A DNA stretch of 32,462 nucleotides, taken from contig NZ_JAPEHT010000027.1 in NCBI RefSeq assembly GCF_028823615.1, positions 1-32,462 of the forward strand, read 5' to 3'. This DNA is from Planococcus sp. A6. GTDB lineage: Bacteria > Bacillota > Bacilli > Bacillales_A > Planococcaceae. The notes under the pieces were generated by a model. It was not told the origin of the DNA. It ran no database searches and worked only from the letters and a program-made list of their open reading frames with translations. Positions within the stretch are counted from its first letter, which is position 1, and the number at the start of each line of letters is the position of its first letter. This document shows positions 14,625 to 22,783 of this stretch, in pieces. The translations under genes were made by a program, and so were the position numbers.

Positions 14625-15798
14625 GTTCAATCACCACCGCAATTCCCTGTCCGCCGCCGATGCATAGGCTCGCGACTGCATATTTCCCGCCGCGGCGCTT
14701 CAATTCATAAGCCGCTGACAGCAAGATACGTGCGCCGCTCGCACCGACCGGATGGCCAAGCGCAATCGCCCCGCCGTTGACGTTCACTTTCGAACGATCC
14801 AGCCCGAGCTCTTTCTCCACCGCCAAATATTGCGCCGCGAACGCTTCATTCACTTCGACCAAATCGATGTCATCAATCGTCAGTTCCGCTTTTTCCAGCG
14901 CACGGCGGATGGCAGGGACCGGGCCAATGCCCATGATTGTCGGGTCGACGCCGGCGACATGCCAAGACACGATGCGGGCGACAGGCGATAAGGCATGCTT
15001 TTTGACTGCATCTTCCCCTGCCACTACAAGAGACGCCGCCCCGTCATTGATGCCTGAAGCATTGCCCGCTGTTACGGAGCCGTCTTTCTTGAATGACGGG
15101 CGCAGTTTCGACAAACCCTCCGTATTGGCATCCGGTTTGATGTGTTCATCTTTGTCGACTACAACCGTGCCTTTACGGGTTTTCACTTCGACTCCGACGA
15201 TTTCTTCATCAAACTGTCCGCCAGTTGCCGCTTTAGCTGCCCGCTGGTTCGATTCGACCGCAAATTCATCCTGGGCTTCACGGGAAATATCGTATTGCTC
15301 CGCCAGTTTTTCGGCCGTCATGCCCATGCCGCTGCCGGTATATTGGTCAGTCAGCGTCGCAAGCAGCATATCTTCAAACTGCATCGGCCCCATCTTTGCC
15401 TTACTGAAACGCTGCGCGAAATTCGCATAAGGCGACATCGACATATTCTCCGCACCGCCAGCCAAGACGATATCCGCTTCACCGAGCAGAATGTGCTGCG
15501 CTGCGGAAACGACTGCCTGCGCACCCGATCCGCAAAGCCGGTTCAATGTCAGGGCCGGCACTTCTTGGGGAACACCTGCATTCAGCCCGATATGGCGTGC
15601 CAGGTAAGCTGCATTGACATTCGACTGGATAACATTCCCGTAAATGACGTGATCTACATCTTCCGCTTTGACATTCGCTCTTTTAAGCGCTTCCACCGCT
15701 GTCGCCGTGCCAAGTTCTGTCGCATCGGTATTCGCAAATGACCCGCCAAAAGCCCCGAATGCCGTTCTTGCACCATCTACTAGATATACATGTTTCAT
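14617..15798 (-). CDS. Acetyl-CoA C-acyltransferase (thiolase)
   Basis: A 393-residue thiolase. Counting from the ATG at 15798, the acyl-accepting Cys89 lies in NRLCGSGAQA, His349 in ALGHPVGASGAR, and Cys379 in ASLCIGGGQG. This matches the classical numbering of biosynthetic and degradative thiolases. The motif EVNEAFAAQ is also present. An ATG two codons upstream (15804) is too close to the GGAG site; the chosen ATG is eight bases away. It cleaves 3-ketoacyl-CoA to acetyl-CoA and a shortened acyl-CoA at the end of beta-oxidation, or runs in reverse. It leads the three-gene unit thiolase-NMO-crotonase and has its own TetR-type promoter. Confidence 0.93.
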   Translation of the reverse strand: MKHVYLVDGARTAFGAFGGSFANTDATELGTATAVEALKRANVKAEDVDHVIYGNVIQSNVNAAYLARHIGLNAGVPQEVPALTLNRLCGSGAQAVVSAAQHILLGEADIVLAGGAENMSMSPYANFAQRFSKAKMGPMQFEDMLLATLTDQYTGSGMGMTAEKLAEQYDISREAQDEFAVESNQRAAKAATGGQFDEEIVGVEVKTRKGTVVVDKDEHIKPDANTEGLSKLRPSFKKDGSVTAGNASGINDGAASLVVAGEDAVKKHALSPVARIVSWHVAGVDPTIMGIGPVPAIRRALEKAELTIDDIDLVEVNEAFAAQYLAVEKELGLDRSKVNVNGGAIALGHPVGASGARILLSAAYELKRRGGKYAVASLCIGGGQGIAVVIEHA

Positions 15799-15825
15799 GT
15801 CCATTTCTCCTTTTCACGCCCACTC

Positions 15826-15840
15826 TGAAAGGGCTTACAT
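15826..15840 (-). promoter_or_regulatory. cre-like site in the thiolase leader
   Basis: Minus-strand ATGTAAGCCCTTTCA fits the CcpA cre consensus WTGNAANCGNWNNCW except for the central G, which is C. It lies between promoter and start codon. Binding by CcpA is possible but uncertain. Confidence 0.4.
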
Positions 15841-15880
15841 ATTTTTGTTTCACTTGTCAGAAAATTTAATTTTCCATTCA

Positions 15881-15909
15881 ATCATACCGTCCAGTATGTG
15901 CTTTTGCAA
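15881..15909 (-). promoter_or_regulatory. Promoter of the thiolase operon
   Basis: On the minus strand TTGCAA (15909-15904) and TATGAT (15886-15881) are separated by 17 bases. Confidence 0.8.
15883..15898. promoter_or_regulatory. TetR-type operator over the thiolase promoter
   Basis: Arms CATAC and GTATG with a partly symmetric six-base centre form a 16-base palindrome overlapping the spacer and -10. Position and form fit a TetR/FadR-type repressor site. The TetR gene at 23546-24139 is the obvious candidate (inference). Confidence 0.6.
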
Positions 15910-15970
15910 AAATATTTTACCTTCTATTTAAAATTCAACGCTTTGTTTAATTTAATTGGCGGATCACCAG

Positions 15971-15998
15971 AAAAAGAAGACCCATGACGAGTCTTCTT
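15971..15998 (-). terminator. Terminator at the end of the large catabolic operon
   Basis: An eight-base stem (15974-15981 with 15991-15998), nine-base loop and minus-strand T run lie directly after the stop of the last MDR oxidoreductase gene. Confidence 0.75.
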
Positions 15999-16005
15999 CT
16001 ATATC

Positions 16006-16989
16006 TTAAGGAAGCAATACCAGTTTCCCTGTACTTTTCCGGCTTTCCATAAGTACATGTGCTTGCGCTGCCTGTTCGAGCGGATAGCGCCCGGTAATCG
16101 AGACGTTCAGTTTGCGCTGTTCAAGCAGTTTGCTGATTGTGGCTTCTGCATTCTTCAAAAACCCTGGACGCTGCTTGCGATAGGTGCCAGTGCTATAACC
16201 GAGCACCGCCCGGCAACTTGAATGAAGTTCGTCTGTTTTGACATTGCCCGGAACAGAGCCTTCATTGGCATGGCCGAATGTCACAATGCGGCCGAACGGT
16301 GCCAGAACCTCAAGACTGCGCTCGAAATTTTCACCAGCAATTGTATCCAGGATGACGTCCACACCCTTGCCGTCCGTCAGTTCAGCGACCACTTCTGCGA
16401 AGTTTTGCTCGCGGTAGTTGATTGCAATCGCGCCAAGGTCTTCTACCACTTTCTTTTTCTCTTCGCTGCCGACCGTCCCATAGATTTCCGAGACGCCGGC
16501 AAGTTTCGCTAATTGGATCGCGGTCGTGCCGATGCCGCCTGCCGCTGCATGGATCAAGACCGATTCACCTGGCTGTATCCGGGCGACTTCATGTAGCACA
16601 TTATAGGCAGTGATGCCGACAGTCAAAGTCGCTGCCGCTTCTTCGAAAGAGACGCTGTCCGGAATCTTGTAGACAAGCTGGTCAGAGGCGACGACATATT
16701 CCGCGTAGGACCCGGAAGCCGGGAATGCACGCACACGGTCACCTGCAGACAAGCCGGTCACTGCGCTCCCCGTTTCTTCGACGATGCCCGCGCAATCCAG
16801 CCCCGGCGTGAAAGGCTCGTTATTTGCCACGCCGTGATATTGTCCGAGGCGCGCCTTAATATCGGCAAAATTGACGCTGACCGCTTCGACTTTGATGAGC
16901 ACTTCATGGTCTTTCGCTATTGGTTTTGGCACTTCCTGAAGCTTCAGCACTTCAGGAGGGCCGGTCGTTTCTGCAATGATCGCTTTCAT
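16006..16989 (-). CDS. Quinone oxidoreductase-like MDR family protein (operon copy 2)
   Basis: A 327-residue zinc-independent medium-chain reductase of the NADPH:quinone oxidoreductase class. The N-terminal GroES-like domain contains NFADIKARLGQY, PGLDCAGIVEE and GDRVRAF. The Rossmann domain contains LIHAAAGGIGTTAIQLAK. No structural zinc cysteines are visible. Such enzymes reduce quinones, enones or enoyl-CoA-like substrates with NADPH. AAAGGGG precedes the ATG. The gene starts 16 bases after atoE and is the last gene before the terminator. A second, more distant paralogue lies at 28083-29063 in the same gene set. Confidence 0.85.
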   Translation of the reverse strand: MKAIIAETTGPPEVLKLQEVPKPIAKDHEVLIKVEAVSVNFADIKARLGQYHGVANNEPFTPGLDCAGIVEETGSAVTGLSAGDRVRAFPASGSYAEYVVASDQLVYKIPDSVSFEEAAATLTVGITAYNVLHEVARIQPGESVLIHAAAGGIGTTAIQLAKLAGVSEIYGTVGSEEKKKVVEDLGAIAINYREQNFAEVVAELTDGKGVDVILDTIAGENFERSLEVLAPFGRIVTFGHANEGSVPGNVKTDELHSSCRAVLGYSTGTYRKQRPGFLKNAEATISKLLEQRKLNVSITGRYPLEQAAQAHVLMESRKSTGKLVLLP

Positions 16990-17005
16990 GTGGACGCCCC
17001 TTTCA

Positions 17006-18388
17006 TTAGAAAATCAACAGGCAGGCACCGATGACCAGACCGCCGTAAATCAAGGCGATCATCGTGTAGCCCATGATGTCGCGGATTTTCAAACCGGCAA
17101 TCGCGAGCAGCGGAATCGCCCAGAATGGCTGGATCATATTCGTCCAGCTATCGCCCCAGGCTACAGCCATGACGATTTTTGCAGGATCGACGCCCATTTC
17201 GAGCGCTGCGGGAAGCATGATCGGCGCCTGGACCGCCCATTGGCCGCCGCCTGATGGGATAAAAATGTTCAAGATTCCTGCCGATAAGAAGGTGAAGAGC
17301 GGTAAAGTCGTTTCATTCGAAATATCAATGAAGAAATTCGACATCATGACAGCAAGCCCCGACGCTCCGAGCATGCCCATGATTCCTGCATAGAACGGAT
17401 ATTGCAACACGAACTGGCCGACGCTGCTGACGGATTTCAATAATCCTTCCGCCAGTTCACGGACATTGCTGAACATGAGAAGCGCGGCCGTCAGGAAAAT
17501 CAAGTTGACGGTATTCAAATCGAGCGAGAAGCCATTCATATAGAAATGATTAATCAAATAACTTAAGCCGAGGAATCCGCCGATCAATGGAATGAGGCGC
17601 GATTTTTCGATTTTGTCATTCGGATAATCCTCATGATCTTGCGGCGCCTCTTCTGTGACCGGCTCTTCCAAACGTGCTGGATCCACCAGATAACGGTCTT
17701 TCGGGTTGCGTGGATGGATAAAGCGCATGACGAAAGGAAGCGTGAAGAACAAGATCACCACAATCGCGATATTCAATGCCGATAACAGCGTTTCCGATAT
17801 GGGAACAATTCCGATATCCCCTTCAAACACATGCCCCGCAGTAGCGACAAAAAGTGCCGGGGAAGAAGATAATCCGCCTTCCCAGATTAAAAACCCTGAA
17901 TATCCTGCAGCGACGAGCACACGGTAATCGACGTCACGCACTTTCTTTGCGACCAGCTTCGCAATAATTCCCGCAACGACCAAGCCGAATGCCCAGCTGA
18001 TGAGAGATGCGCCAAGCGCCGTGAACGTCACCATCAAAATCGCGGAATTCGGTCCTTTAGGGATGCCGGCGATTTTCTCAAGCGCCTTCGAAACGGTCGG
18101 CGTCAAAGCCAGCGCATAACTCAATACGAAGGTCGTGATGATCTGGGCCGTGAAAGTTAAAAGGCCCCACATGCCGTCGCCCCAATGGCGCATCATATCG
18201 ATCGGGCCAGAATCGGTGAAAAGCACCCCTGCAATGAATGCGATCGCCGTCAGCAATACCGCGAATACGAATGCATCCGGCAGCCATTTTTCGGCAATTT
18301 TGGCGAACACATTCGCTATTTTTGCGAGCGGATTGTTTTGCTGTTTCTCCAACACTGGATCTCTTTCCGTATTTCTTCCATTTGCCAT
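17006..18388 (-). CDS. Short-chain fatty acid transporter, AtoE family
   Basis: A roughly 460-residue membrane transporter with the AtoE layout. There is a hydrophilic N-terminus of about 35 residues, then a dozen hydrophobic segments with a charged loop around 205-240. Characteristic stretches include KWLPDAFVFAVLLTAIAF, SWAFGLVVAGI, FIPSGGGQWAVQAPI and GDSWTNMIQPFWAIPLL. In E. coli AtoE takes up short-chain fatty acids. A first ATG lies at 18403, three bases after the SDR stop. The ATG at 18388, eight bases after a G-rich GGGGGGA site, is preferred. With the TRAP genes this cluster has two possible acid importers. Confidence 0.88.
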   Translation of the reverse strand: MANGRNTERDPVLEKQQNNPLAKIANVFAKIAEKWLPDAFVFAVLLTAIAFIAGVLFTDSGPIDMMRHWGDGMWGLLTFTAQIITTFVLSYALALTPTVSKALEKIAGIPKGPNSAILMVTFTALGASLISWAFGLVVAGIIAKLVAKKVRDVDYRVLVAAGYSGFLIWEGGLSSSPALFVATAGHVFEGDIGIVPISETLLSALNIAIVVILFFTLPFVMRFIHPRNPKDRYLVDPARLEEPVTEEAPQDHEDYPNDKIEKSRLIPLIGGFLGLSYLINHFYMNGFSLDLNTVNLIFLTAALLMFSNVRELAEGLLKSVSSVGQFVLQYPFYAGIMGMLGASGLAVMMSNFFIDISNETTLPLFTFLSAGILNIFIPSGGGQWAVQAPIMLPAALEMGVDPAKIVMAVAWGDSWTNMIQPFWAIPLLAIAGLKIRDIMGYTMIALIYGGLVIGACLLIF

Positions 18389-18406
18389 CGTCTTTCCCCC
18401 CATTAT

Positions 18407-19180
18407 CTAATTGGCGGTCCATCCGCCATCTACATAAAGAATTTGCCCCGTTACATAGCTCGATGCTTCCGACGCCAGGAATAAAGCAGGGCCGATCATC
18501 TCGCCTGCTTCACCCATGCGTTTCAGCATGGTTCTGCTGACCAATTTTTCCAGCCGTTCCGGATCCTGTAGAAACGGTTCTGTCATCGGTGTTTTAATAT
18601 AAGCGGGTGCCAAGGCGTTGACGCGGATATTATGTTCAGCGAGTTCCGCTGCCCACACTTTCGTCAATTGATTGATCCCACCTTTGCTTGCCGCATAGCT
18701 CGTCTGGAGCGGATTGCCGACTTGCCCCATAATGGATGAAATATTGATGATGCAGCCTCCTTTTTGGCCGATCATCCGCTTTGCTGCTTGCTGGCCGACC
18801 AAGAAGATGCCTTTCAAATTGGTACCGAGCACCCGGTCCCAGTCTTCTTCCTCCACTTCCACCAAAGGTTTACGGATGTTCATTCCGGCATTATTGACGA
18901 GAATGTCCACTCCACCGAAATCGGCATCGATGAATTCGAATAACTCAGCGACGGCTTGTTTGGATGTCACATCCGCCGATTTCCAGGAAACATCAAGGTT
19001 TCGGCTATTCATTTCGTCTGCCGCTTCCTTGAGCACTGTTTCATCGCGTCCGGTAATGAGCACTTTAGCACCGGCATGGGCGAGCCCAGCTGCAATCGCC
19101 AGGCCAATTCCTTTGCTGCCACCGGTAATGAGCGCTTTTTTTCCAGTCAGGTCGAAACTTGGATAAGTAAATTCCTCCAC
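18407..19180 (-). CDS. Short-chain dehydrogenase/reductase (SDR)
   Basis: A roughly 257-residue classical SDR. It has nucleotide-binding TGGSKGIG, DVTS, NNAGMNIRKP, catalytic INISS with SYAASK (Ser-Tyr-Lys), PAYIKTPM, and the C-terminal ILYVDGGW. It oxidises or reduces a hydroxyl or keto group with NAD(P). In this operon a hydroxyacyl substrate is likely, and LvaD of the levulinate pathway is also an SDR. An ATG at 19198 has no ribosome site. GGAGAGGGAG lies a few bases before the GTG at 19180, so GTG is taken as the start. It is 50 bases from the MaoC gene upstream and 18 from atoE downstream. Confidence 0.85.
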   Translation of the reverse strand: MEEFTYPSFDLTGKKALITGGSKGIGLAIAAGLAHAGAKVLITGRDETVLKEAADEMNSRNLDVSWKSADVTSKQAVAELFEFIDADFGGVDILVNNAGMNIRKPLVEVEEEDWDRVLGTNLKGIFLVGQQAAKRMIGQKGGCIINISSIMGQVGNPLQTSYAASKGGINQLTKVWAAELAEHNIRVNALAPAYIKTPMTEPFLQDPERLEKLVSRTMLKRMGEAGEMIGPALFLASEASSYVTGQILYVDGGWTAN

Positions 19181-19230
19181 GCTTATCTCCCTCTCCATTT
19201 ATAGAAATATTCCGCCAATTAATTGTGCAG

Positions 19231-19590
19231 TCATGCCAATTCAAAGCTTCCGACGAGTTTTCCCGTTCCGGAAGCGTCCTTGATCTGCAGTTCCCCAGCA
19301 TTGTCTGTTGTCAGCATTCCTTCGATGATGAATGCTTCACCTGCATGCGCCATCCCGACAAAACGCACGGTGAATTTACTCAGCTTCCTTCCCGGAAACC
19401 ACTCATCCAGTGCATCTGCAGCCCAGCCCATCAATAACATGCCGTGGACGATCGGTTCCTTGAACCCTTTACTGCGGGCAACTTTCGGAACCGTATGGAT
19501 TTCATTAAAATCGCCTGAAGCACCCGAATAACGCACCATGTCAATCGGTGCAAGTGCTTTCTTATGAATGTCCGGCAATTTCTGCGCCAT
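19231..19590 (-). CDS. MaoC-like dehydratase, catalytic hot-dog subunit
   Basis: A 119-residue single hot-dog domain with the hydratase 2 motif YSGASGDFNEIHT (Asp27, His32) and HGMLLMGWAAD. It is expected to hydrate trans-2-enoyl thioesters to the (R)-3-hydroxy form or the reverse. Its first 29 bases overlap the end of the MaoC N-type gene. The two proteins probably form one heteromeric enzyme, like mycobacterial HadA/HadB (inference). The stereochemistry would differ from that of the crotonases of the same operon. Confidence 0.85.
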   Translation of the reverse strand: MAQKLPDIHKKALAPIDMVRYSGASGDFNEIHTVPKVARSKGFKEPIVHGMLLMGWAADALDEWFPGRKLSKFTVRFVGMAHAGEAFIIEGMLTTDNAGELQIKDASGTGKLVGSFELA

Positions 19591-20014
19591 GCTGTTCCCG
19601 CCTTTCGATTAAAGTTGCCCGCCCGATGCGAACCACTTCATTTTCTTGATTGCGGTATGTCGTTTCAATCTGATAAAATCGTTTGTCTTTTTTATCGAAT
19701 CGATCAGTCAGCACGGACTTTGCTGAAATAACATCCCCGCTGATGATGTCTTTTTCGTATTCGAAACTTTGCTCGCCGTGCAGTATGTCATTTGGGTCCA
19801 ATCCCCAAACCTTGAATAATTGATAAAAATCCCGTTCGTTCCAGAAATCGATGACTGTCGTGTATGTAGGCGGAGCCGGGATATCCCGATACCCTGCATC
19901 CAATGCTGCTTCTTTGCTGAAATAAACCGGATTCCTTAAACCGAGAGCCAACGCGAACTCCCGGATTTTTCCCGCTTCTACGCGGAACGGCGCGTAATGA
20001 AATTCCTGATTCAT
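19562..20014 (-). CDS. MaoC N-terminal-type hot-dog protein (dehydratase partner subunit)
   Basis: A 150-residue protein of the FAS1-like/MaoC_dehydrat_N class: YAPFRVEAGKIREFALALG, then PVYFSKEAAL, PAPPTYTTV, and ILHGEQSFEYEKDIISGDVISAKS. It lacks the Asp/His dyad, so it should act as the substrate-binding partner of the downstream MaoC subunit. GAGGAGGG lies seven bases before the ATG. A 69-base gap, with a small CACTT/AAGTG hairpin at 20047-20060, separates it from the phosphotransferase gene. Confidence 0.82.
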   Translation of the reverse strand: MNQEFHYAPFRVEAGKIREFALALGLRNPVYFSKEAALDAGYRDIPAPPTYTTVIDFWNERDFYQLFKVWGLDPNDILHGEQSFEYEKDIISGDVISAKSVLTDRFDKKDKRFYQIETTYRNQENEVVRIGRATLIERREQHGAEIAGHS

Positions 20015-20083
20015 CCATTTTCCCTCCTCATCCCGGCATTCCGCTTCACTTCATCAAGTGAGAAGAACTTCCACGATTTCTTG

Positions 20084-21136
20084 TTATAACACTTCGCCCC
20101 TGCGCGTCCGGTTCGCCATATCGATCAAGTTCGCGACTGCCTTATTCAAATGTCGGAAACGCTCATCTTCAATTTCCCCGTTTTTCCAACGATAGTAAAT
20201 CTGCTGCAAAATCCCGGCCAGCTTGTAAAACCCGAACGCTAGGTAATAGTTGATATTCGACACATCGCGCCCGCTTTGCTTTGCGTATTCGTCCACGAAC
20301 TCCTTGCGGCTGTAGAAGCCTGGCTGGCTCGAGATGATGTTTATGCCGATATCCGCATCTTCCGCCTGGCCCCAGTAGGCTAAAGTCGAGCCGACATCGC
20401 TCAGCGGATCGCCGATTGTCGACAATTCCCAATCAAGAACGCCCGTCGCAAGCCCTGGGCTTTCTTCGTCAATCACCATATTGTTCAATTTAAAATCGTT
20501 ATGGACGATTGTGGTTTCTTCATTAACAGGGATATTCGCCGTAAGCCATTGCTCCAGCTCTTCAAGCCCTTCGACATCATCGGTTTTGGAGTGATGATAG
20601 CGTTTGATCCAGCCTTTCACTTGGCGCTCCATGAATCCTTCCGGTTTGCCCATCTCGGCGAGGCCGGCTTCTTTGTAGTCGATTGCCTGCAGTTGGACCA
20701 ATGTCGAGATGACATTCTTCGAAATAATCGGTCCTGCTTGTTCCGGGCTTCCGTATACTTCCGGAAGTTCTTCATCGATGACAAGCCCCTGTTTTTTCTC
20801 CATGACGTAAAAATGCTTGTCCATCACTTCGGGATCTTCACAATACACATATGGTTCAGGTGCCAGCGGGAACACTGGATGCACTTTTTCGAGCATCTTG
20901 AATTCGCGTTCCATATCATGCGCTTTGGGCGGAATCTCACCAAACGGCGGACGTCTCAAAACGCCTTCCCAGTCCCCGATCTGCAGGAGATAAGTCAAGT
21001 TAGAATAGCCTTCAGAAAATTGGCGGACCCTCATCTCGCCTTCTGGCAACTGGGGAAGCGCATTGCGCAGGAAACGTTCGACTTTTGTCCAATCTACTTC
21101 CTGTGTTTTCTTCGTTTTCGGTGTTGCATCGCTCAT
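20084..21136 (-). CDS. Phosphotransferase family protein, ACAD10/11 kinase-domain type (LvaA-like)
   Basis: A roughly 350-residue APH-fold kinase. The ATP site includes FSEGYSNLTYLL and VLRRPPFGEIPPKAHDMERE, which resembles the N-terminal part of animal ACAD11. The catalytic loop HNDFKLNNM (H212, D214, N219) and the metal-binding LDWELSTIGDP (D235) are intact. In ACAD10/11 and in P. putida LvaA this fold phosphorylates the 4-hydroxyl of 4-hydroxyacyl-CoA. An aminoglycoside substrate is unlikely given the context. An ATG at 21151 is in frame; GGAGGG is eight bases from the ATG at 21136, chosen here. Its expected partner, an ACAD10/11-type dehydrogenase, is encoded at 29098-30324 in the same operon. 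Confidence 0.85.
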   Translation of the reverse strand: MSDATPKTKKTQEVDWTKVERFLRNALPQLPEGEMRVRQFSEGYSNLTYLLQIGDWEGVLRRPPFGEIPPKAHDMEREFKMLEKVHPVFPLAPEPYVYCEDPEVMDKHFYVMEKKQGLVIDEELPEVYGSPEQAGPIISKNVISTLVQLQAIDYKEAGLAEMGKPEGFMERQVKGWIKRYHHSKTDDVEGLEELEQWLTANIPVNEETTIVHNDFKLNNMVIDEESPGLATGVLDWELSTIGDPLSDVGSTLAYWGQAEDADIGINIISSQPGFYSRKEFVDEYAKQSGRDVSNINYYLAFGFYKLAGILQQIYYRWKNGEIEDERFRHLNKAVANLIDMANRTRRGEVL

Positions 21137-21152
21137 ATTGATGCCCTCCATG

Positions 21153-21972
21153 TCATTCGTATTTAAAGAATCCTTCTCCCGACTTTCTGCCGAGCTTGCC
21201 GGCGCGCACGTATTGTTTCATCAAAGGCGCCGGTCTGTATTTCGAGTCTTTCGTTTCTTCGTAAAGTGTCTCAGCCACAAACAGCATCGTATCGAGCCCG
21301 ATCAAATCAGCCAATGCTAGCGGGCCGATTGGATGGTTTGCGCCGAGTTCCATGCCCTTGTCGATATCTTCCGCTGATGCGATGCCCTCCATCAACACAA
21401 AGACCGCTTCGTTGATCATCGGCGTCAGCTTCCTTCACGGAAATCGCGGTCTTGTTGAAGCGCTGCGCAATTTCATGCGCCCGCTCAAAGGTTTCGTCGC
21501 TCGTCTGTTCAGCACGAATGATTTCGACCAGTTTCATGATCGGCACCGGGTTGAAGAAATGCATGCCGACGACTTGTGCGCTGCGGCCCGAGCTTGCAGC
21601 CATTTCTGTAATGCTGAGGCCTGATGTGTTCGTCGCGAAAATCGTTTTCGCTTGGCAGATGCGATCGAGCTTTTCGAATAATTCCTTTTTCGGCTCAAGT
21701 TTTTCGATGATCGCTTCGATGACGATATCCATCTCTTTTAAGTCATTGATCTCCGTGCTGGGGCGGATCCGATTCCATACGCTTTCACGTTGCTCTTCGG
21801 TCATGCGCCCTTTTTCGACATTGCGGCGCAGCGTTTTGTCGATGCGCTGCATTCCGCGTTCCAGGCCAGCCGGATCGAGGTCGTATAAAATGACGTCCAT
21901 GCCGCCTTCTGCACCGACTTGCGCGATCCCGTTCCCCATTGTGCCTGCGCCGATTACTGCCAATCGCTCCAT
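21153..21972 (-). pseudogene. 3-hydroxyacyl-CoA dehydrogenase, broken by a deletion
   Basis: The upstream frame (ATG 21972, GGGGG eight bases before it) encodes the Rossmann half: ERLAVIGAGTMGNGIAQ, EAIIEKLEPKKELF, ATNTSGLSITEMA, and GMHFFNPVPIMKLVEII with the catalytic His. It breaks off after [11 protein letters not shown] at about 21431. The downstream frame resumes at [26 protein letters not shown] and ends [10 protein letters not shown]. The conserved PGF..NR..P link that normally joins these blocks is missing. Comparison with the family suggests a loss of about 26 bases, which also shifts the frame. As sequenced, the enzyme would lack its dimerisation domain. It normally oxidises (S)-3-hydroxyacyl-CoA with NAD. 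No intact copy is in the window. Confidence 0.9.
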
Positions 21973-21988
21973 TTGTTCATCCCCCTCA

Positions 21989-22771
21989 TCATTTCCCTGT
22001 GAAATTCGGTTTGCGTTTTTCAATGAAGGCTTGAACGCCTTCATCCATGTCTTCCGTGCCGACTAGCTTCGCGAACATCCGCGTTTCCAAAAACTGTGCT
22101 TCGGATAGAGGCAAATCAATGCCCTCATCAATCGCTTCTTTTGCAAAGGTGACTGCAAGCGGCCCTTTTCCGGCAATTTGTTCCGCCAATGCATAAGCTG
22201 TTTCAAACGCTCTCCCTTCTGGCACCACCCGCTCAACGAGTTTCGCTTCGTAAGCTTCCTGTCCATTGAGCCAAACTCCCGCGAGGACAAGTTCCTTGGC
22301 TTTGCCGGGTCCGACCAGACGGGAAAGCCGCTGTGTTCCGCCGTACCCTGGCAATATGCCAAGACCCGTTTCAGGCAGCCCGAATTTTGCGTTTTGTTCG
22401 GCAATGCGTATGTCGCAGGCAAGTGCCAGTTCCAACCCTGCACCAAGCGCTAAGCCATGAACTGCGCAGATGACAGGGGCTTTCCCTTCCGTCAGCTTGT
22501 CGAAAATCCGTTTTCCCTTTTCCAGCAATTCGATGCCACCCATTTTAGTCAGTTCCGGAAATTGGCTGATGTCTGCACCGGCAGCAAATGCCTTGGCACT
22601 TGCCGAGCGCAGCACGACCGCCCGCATCTCTGTTTCCTGCAACGCGTCGATCGCTTGTTCCAACTGTTCCAAAACCGCATCGCCCAGTACATTGAGCGGC
22701 TGATGGTCCAGTGTCACCACCGCGATAGAATCATTTGTTTCCAGATGTACAGCATCCCAATGCTTCACCAT
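21989..22771 (-). CDS. Enoyl-CoA hydratase (crotonase)
   Basis: A 260-residue crotonase with both catalytic glutamates of true hydratases. E114 is in GAGLELALACDIR and E134 in GLPETGLGILPGYGGTQR, spaced 20 residues apart as in the mitochondrial enzyme. The oxyanion-hole segment FAAGADISQF and the tail GVQAFIEKRKPNFTGK are typical. GGAGG lies six bases before the ATG. It lies 12 bases after the comB-like gene and 16 bases before the broken hydroxyacyl-CoA dehydrogenase gene, so two consecutive beta-oxidation steps are adjacent. Confidence 0.92.
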   Translation of the reverse strand: MVKHWDAVHLETNDSIAVVTLDHQPLNVLGDAVLEQLEQAIDALQETEMRAVVLRSASAKAFAAGADISQFPELTKMGGIELLEKGKRIFDKLTEGKAPVICAVHGLALGAGLELALACDIRIAEQNAKFGLPETGLGILPGYGGTQRLSRLVGPGKAKELVLAGVWLNGQEAYEAKLVERVVPEGRAFETAYALAEQIAGKGPLAVTFAKEAIDEGIDLPLSEAQFLETRMFAKLVGTEDMDEGVQAFIEKRKPNFTGK

Positions 22772-22783
22772 AGGGTTCCTCCT

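Noticed and set aside
20047-20060. Small CACTT/AAGTG hairpin between phosphotransferase and MaoC genes, considered as a terminator
   Set aside because: The stem is only about six pairs and there is no T run on the minus strand.
20501-21166. A 221-codon plus-strand frame opposite the phosphotransferase gene
   Set aside because: The minus strand encodes intact kinase motifs (HNDFKLNNM, LDWE); the plus frame is a shadow.
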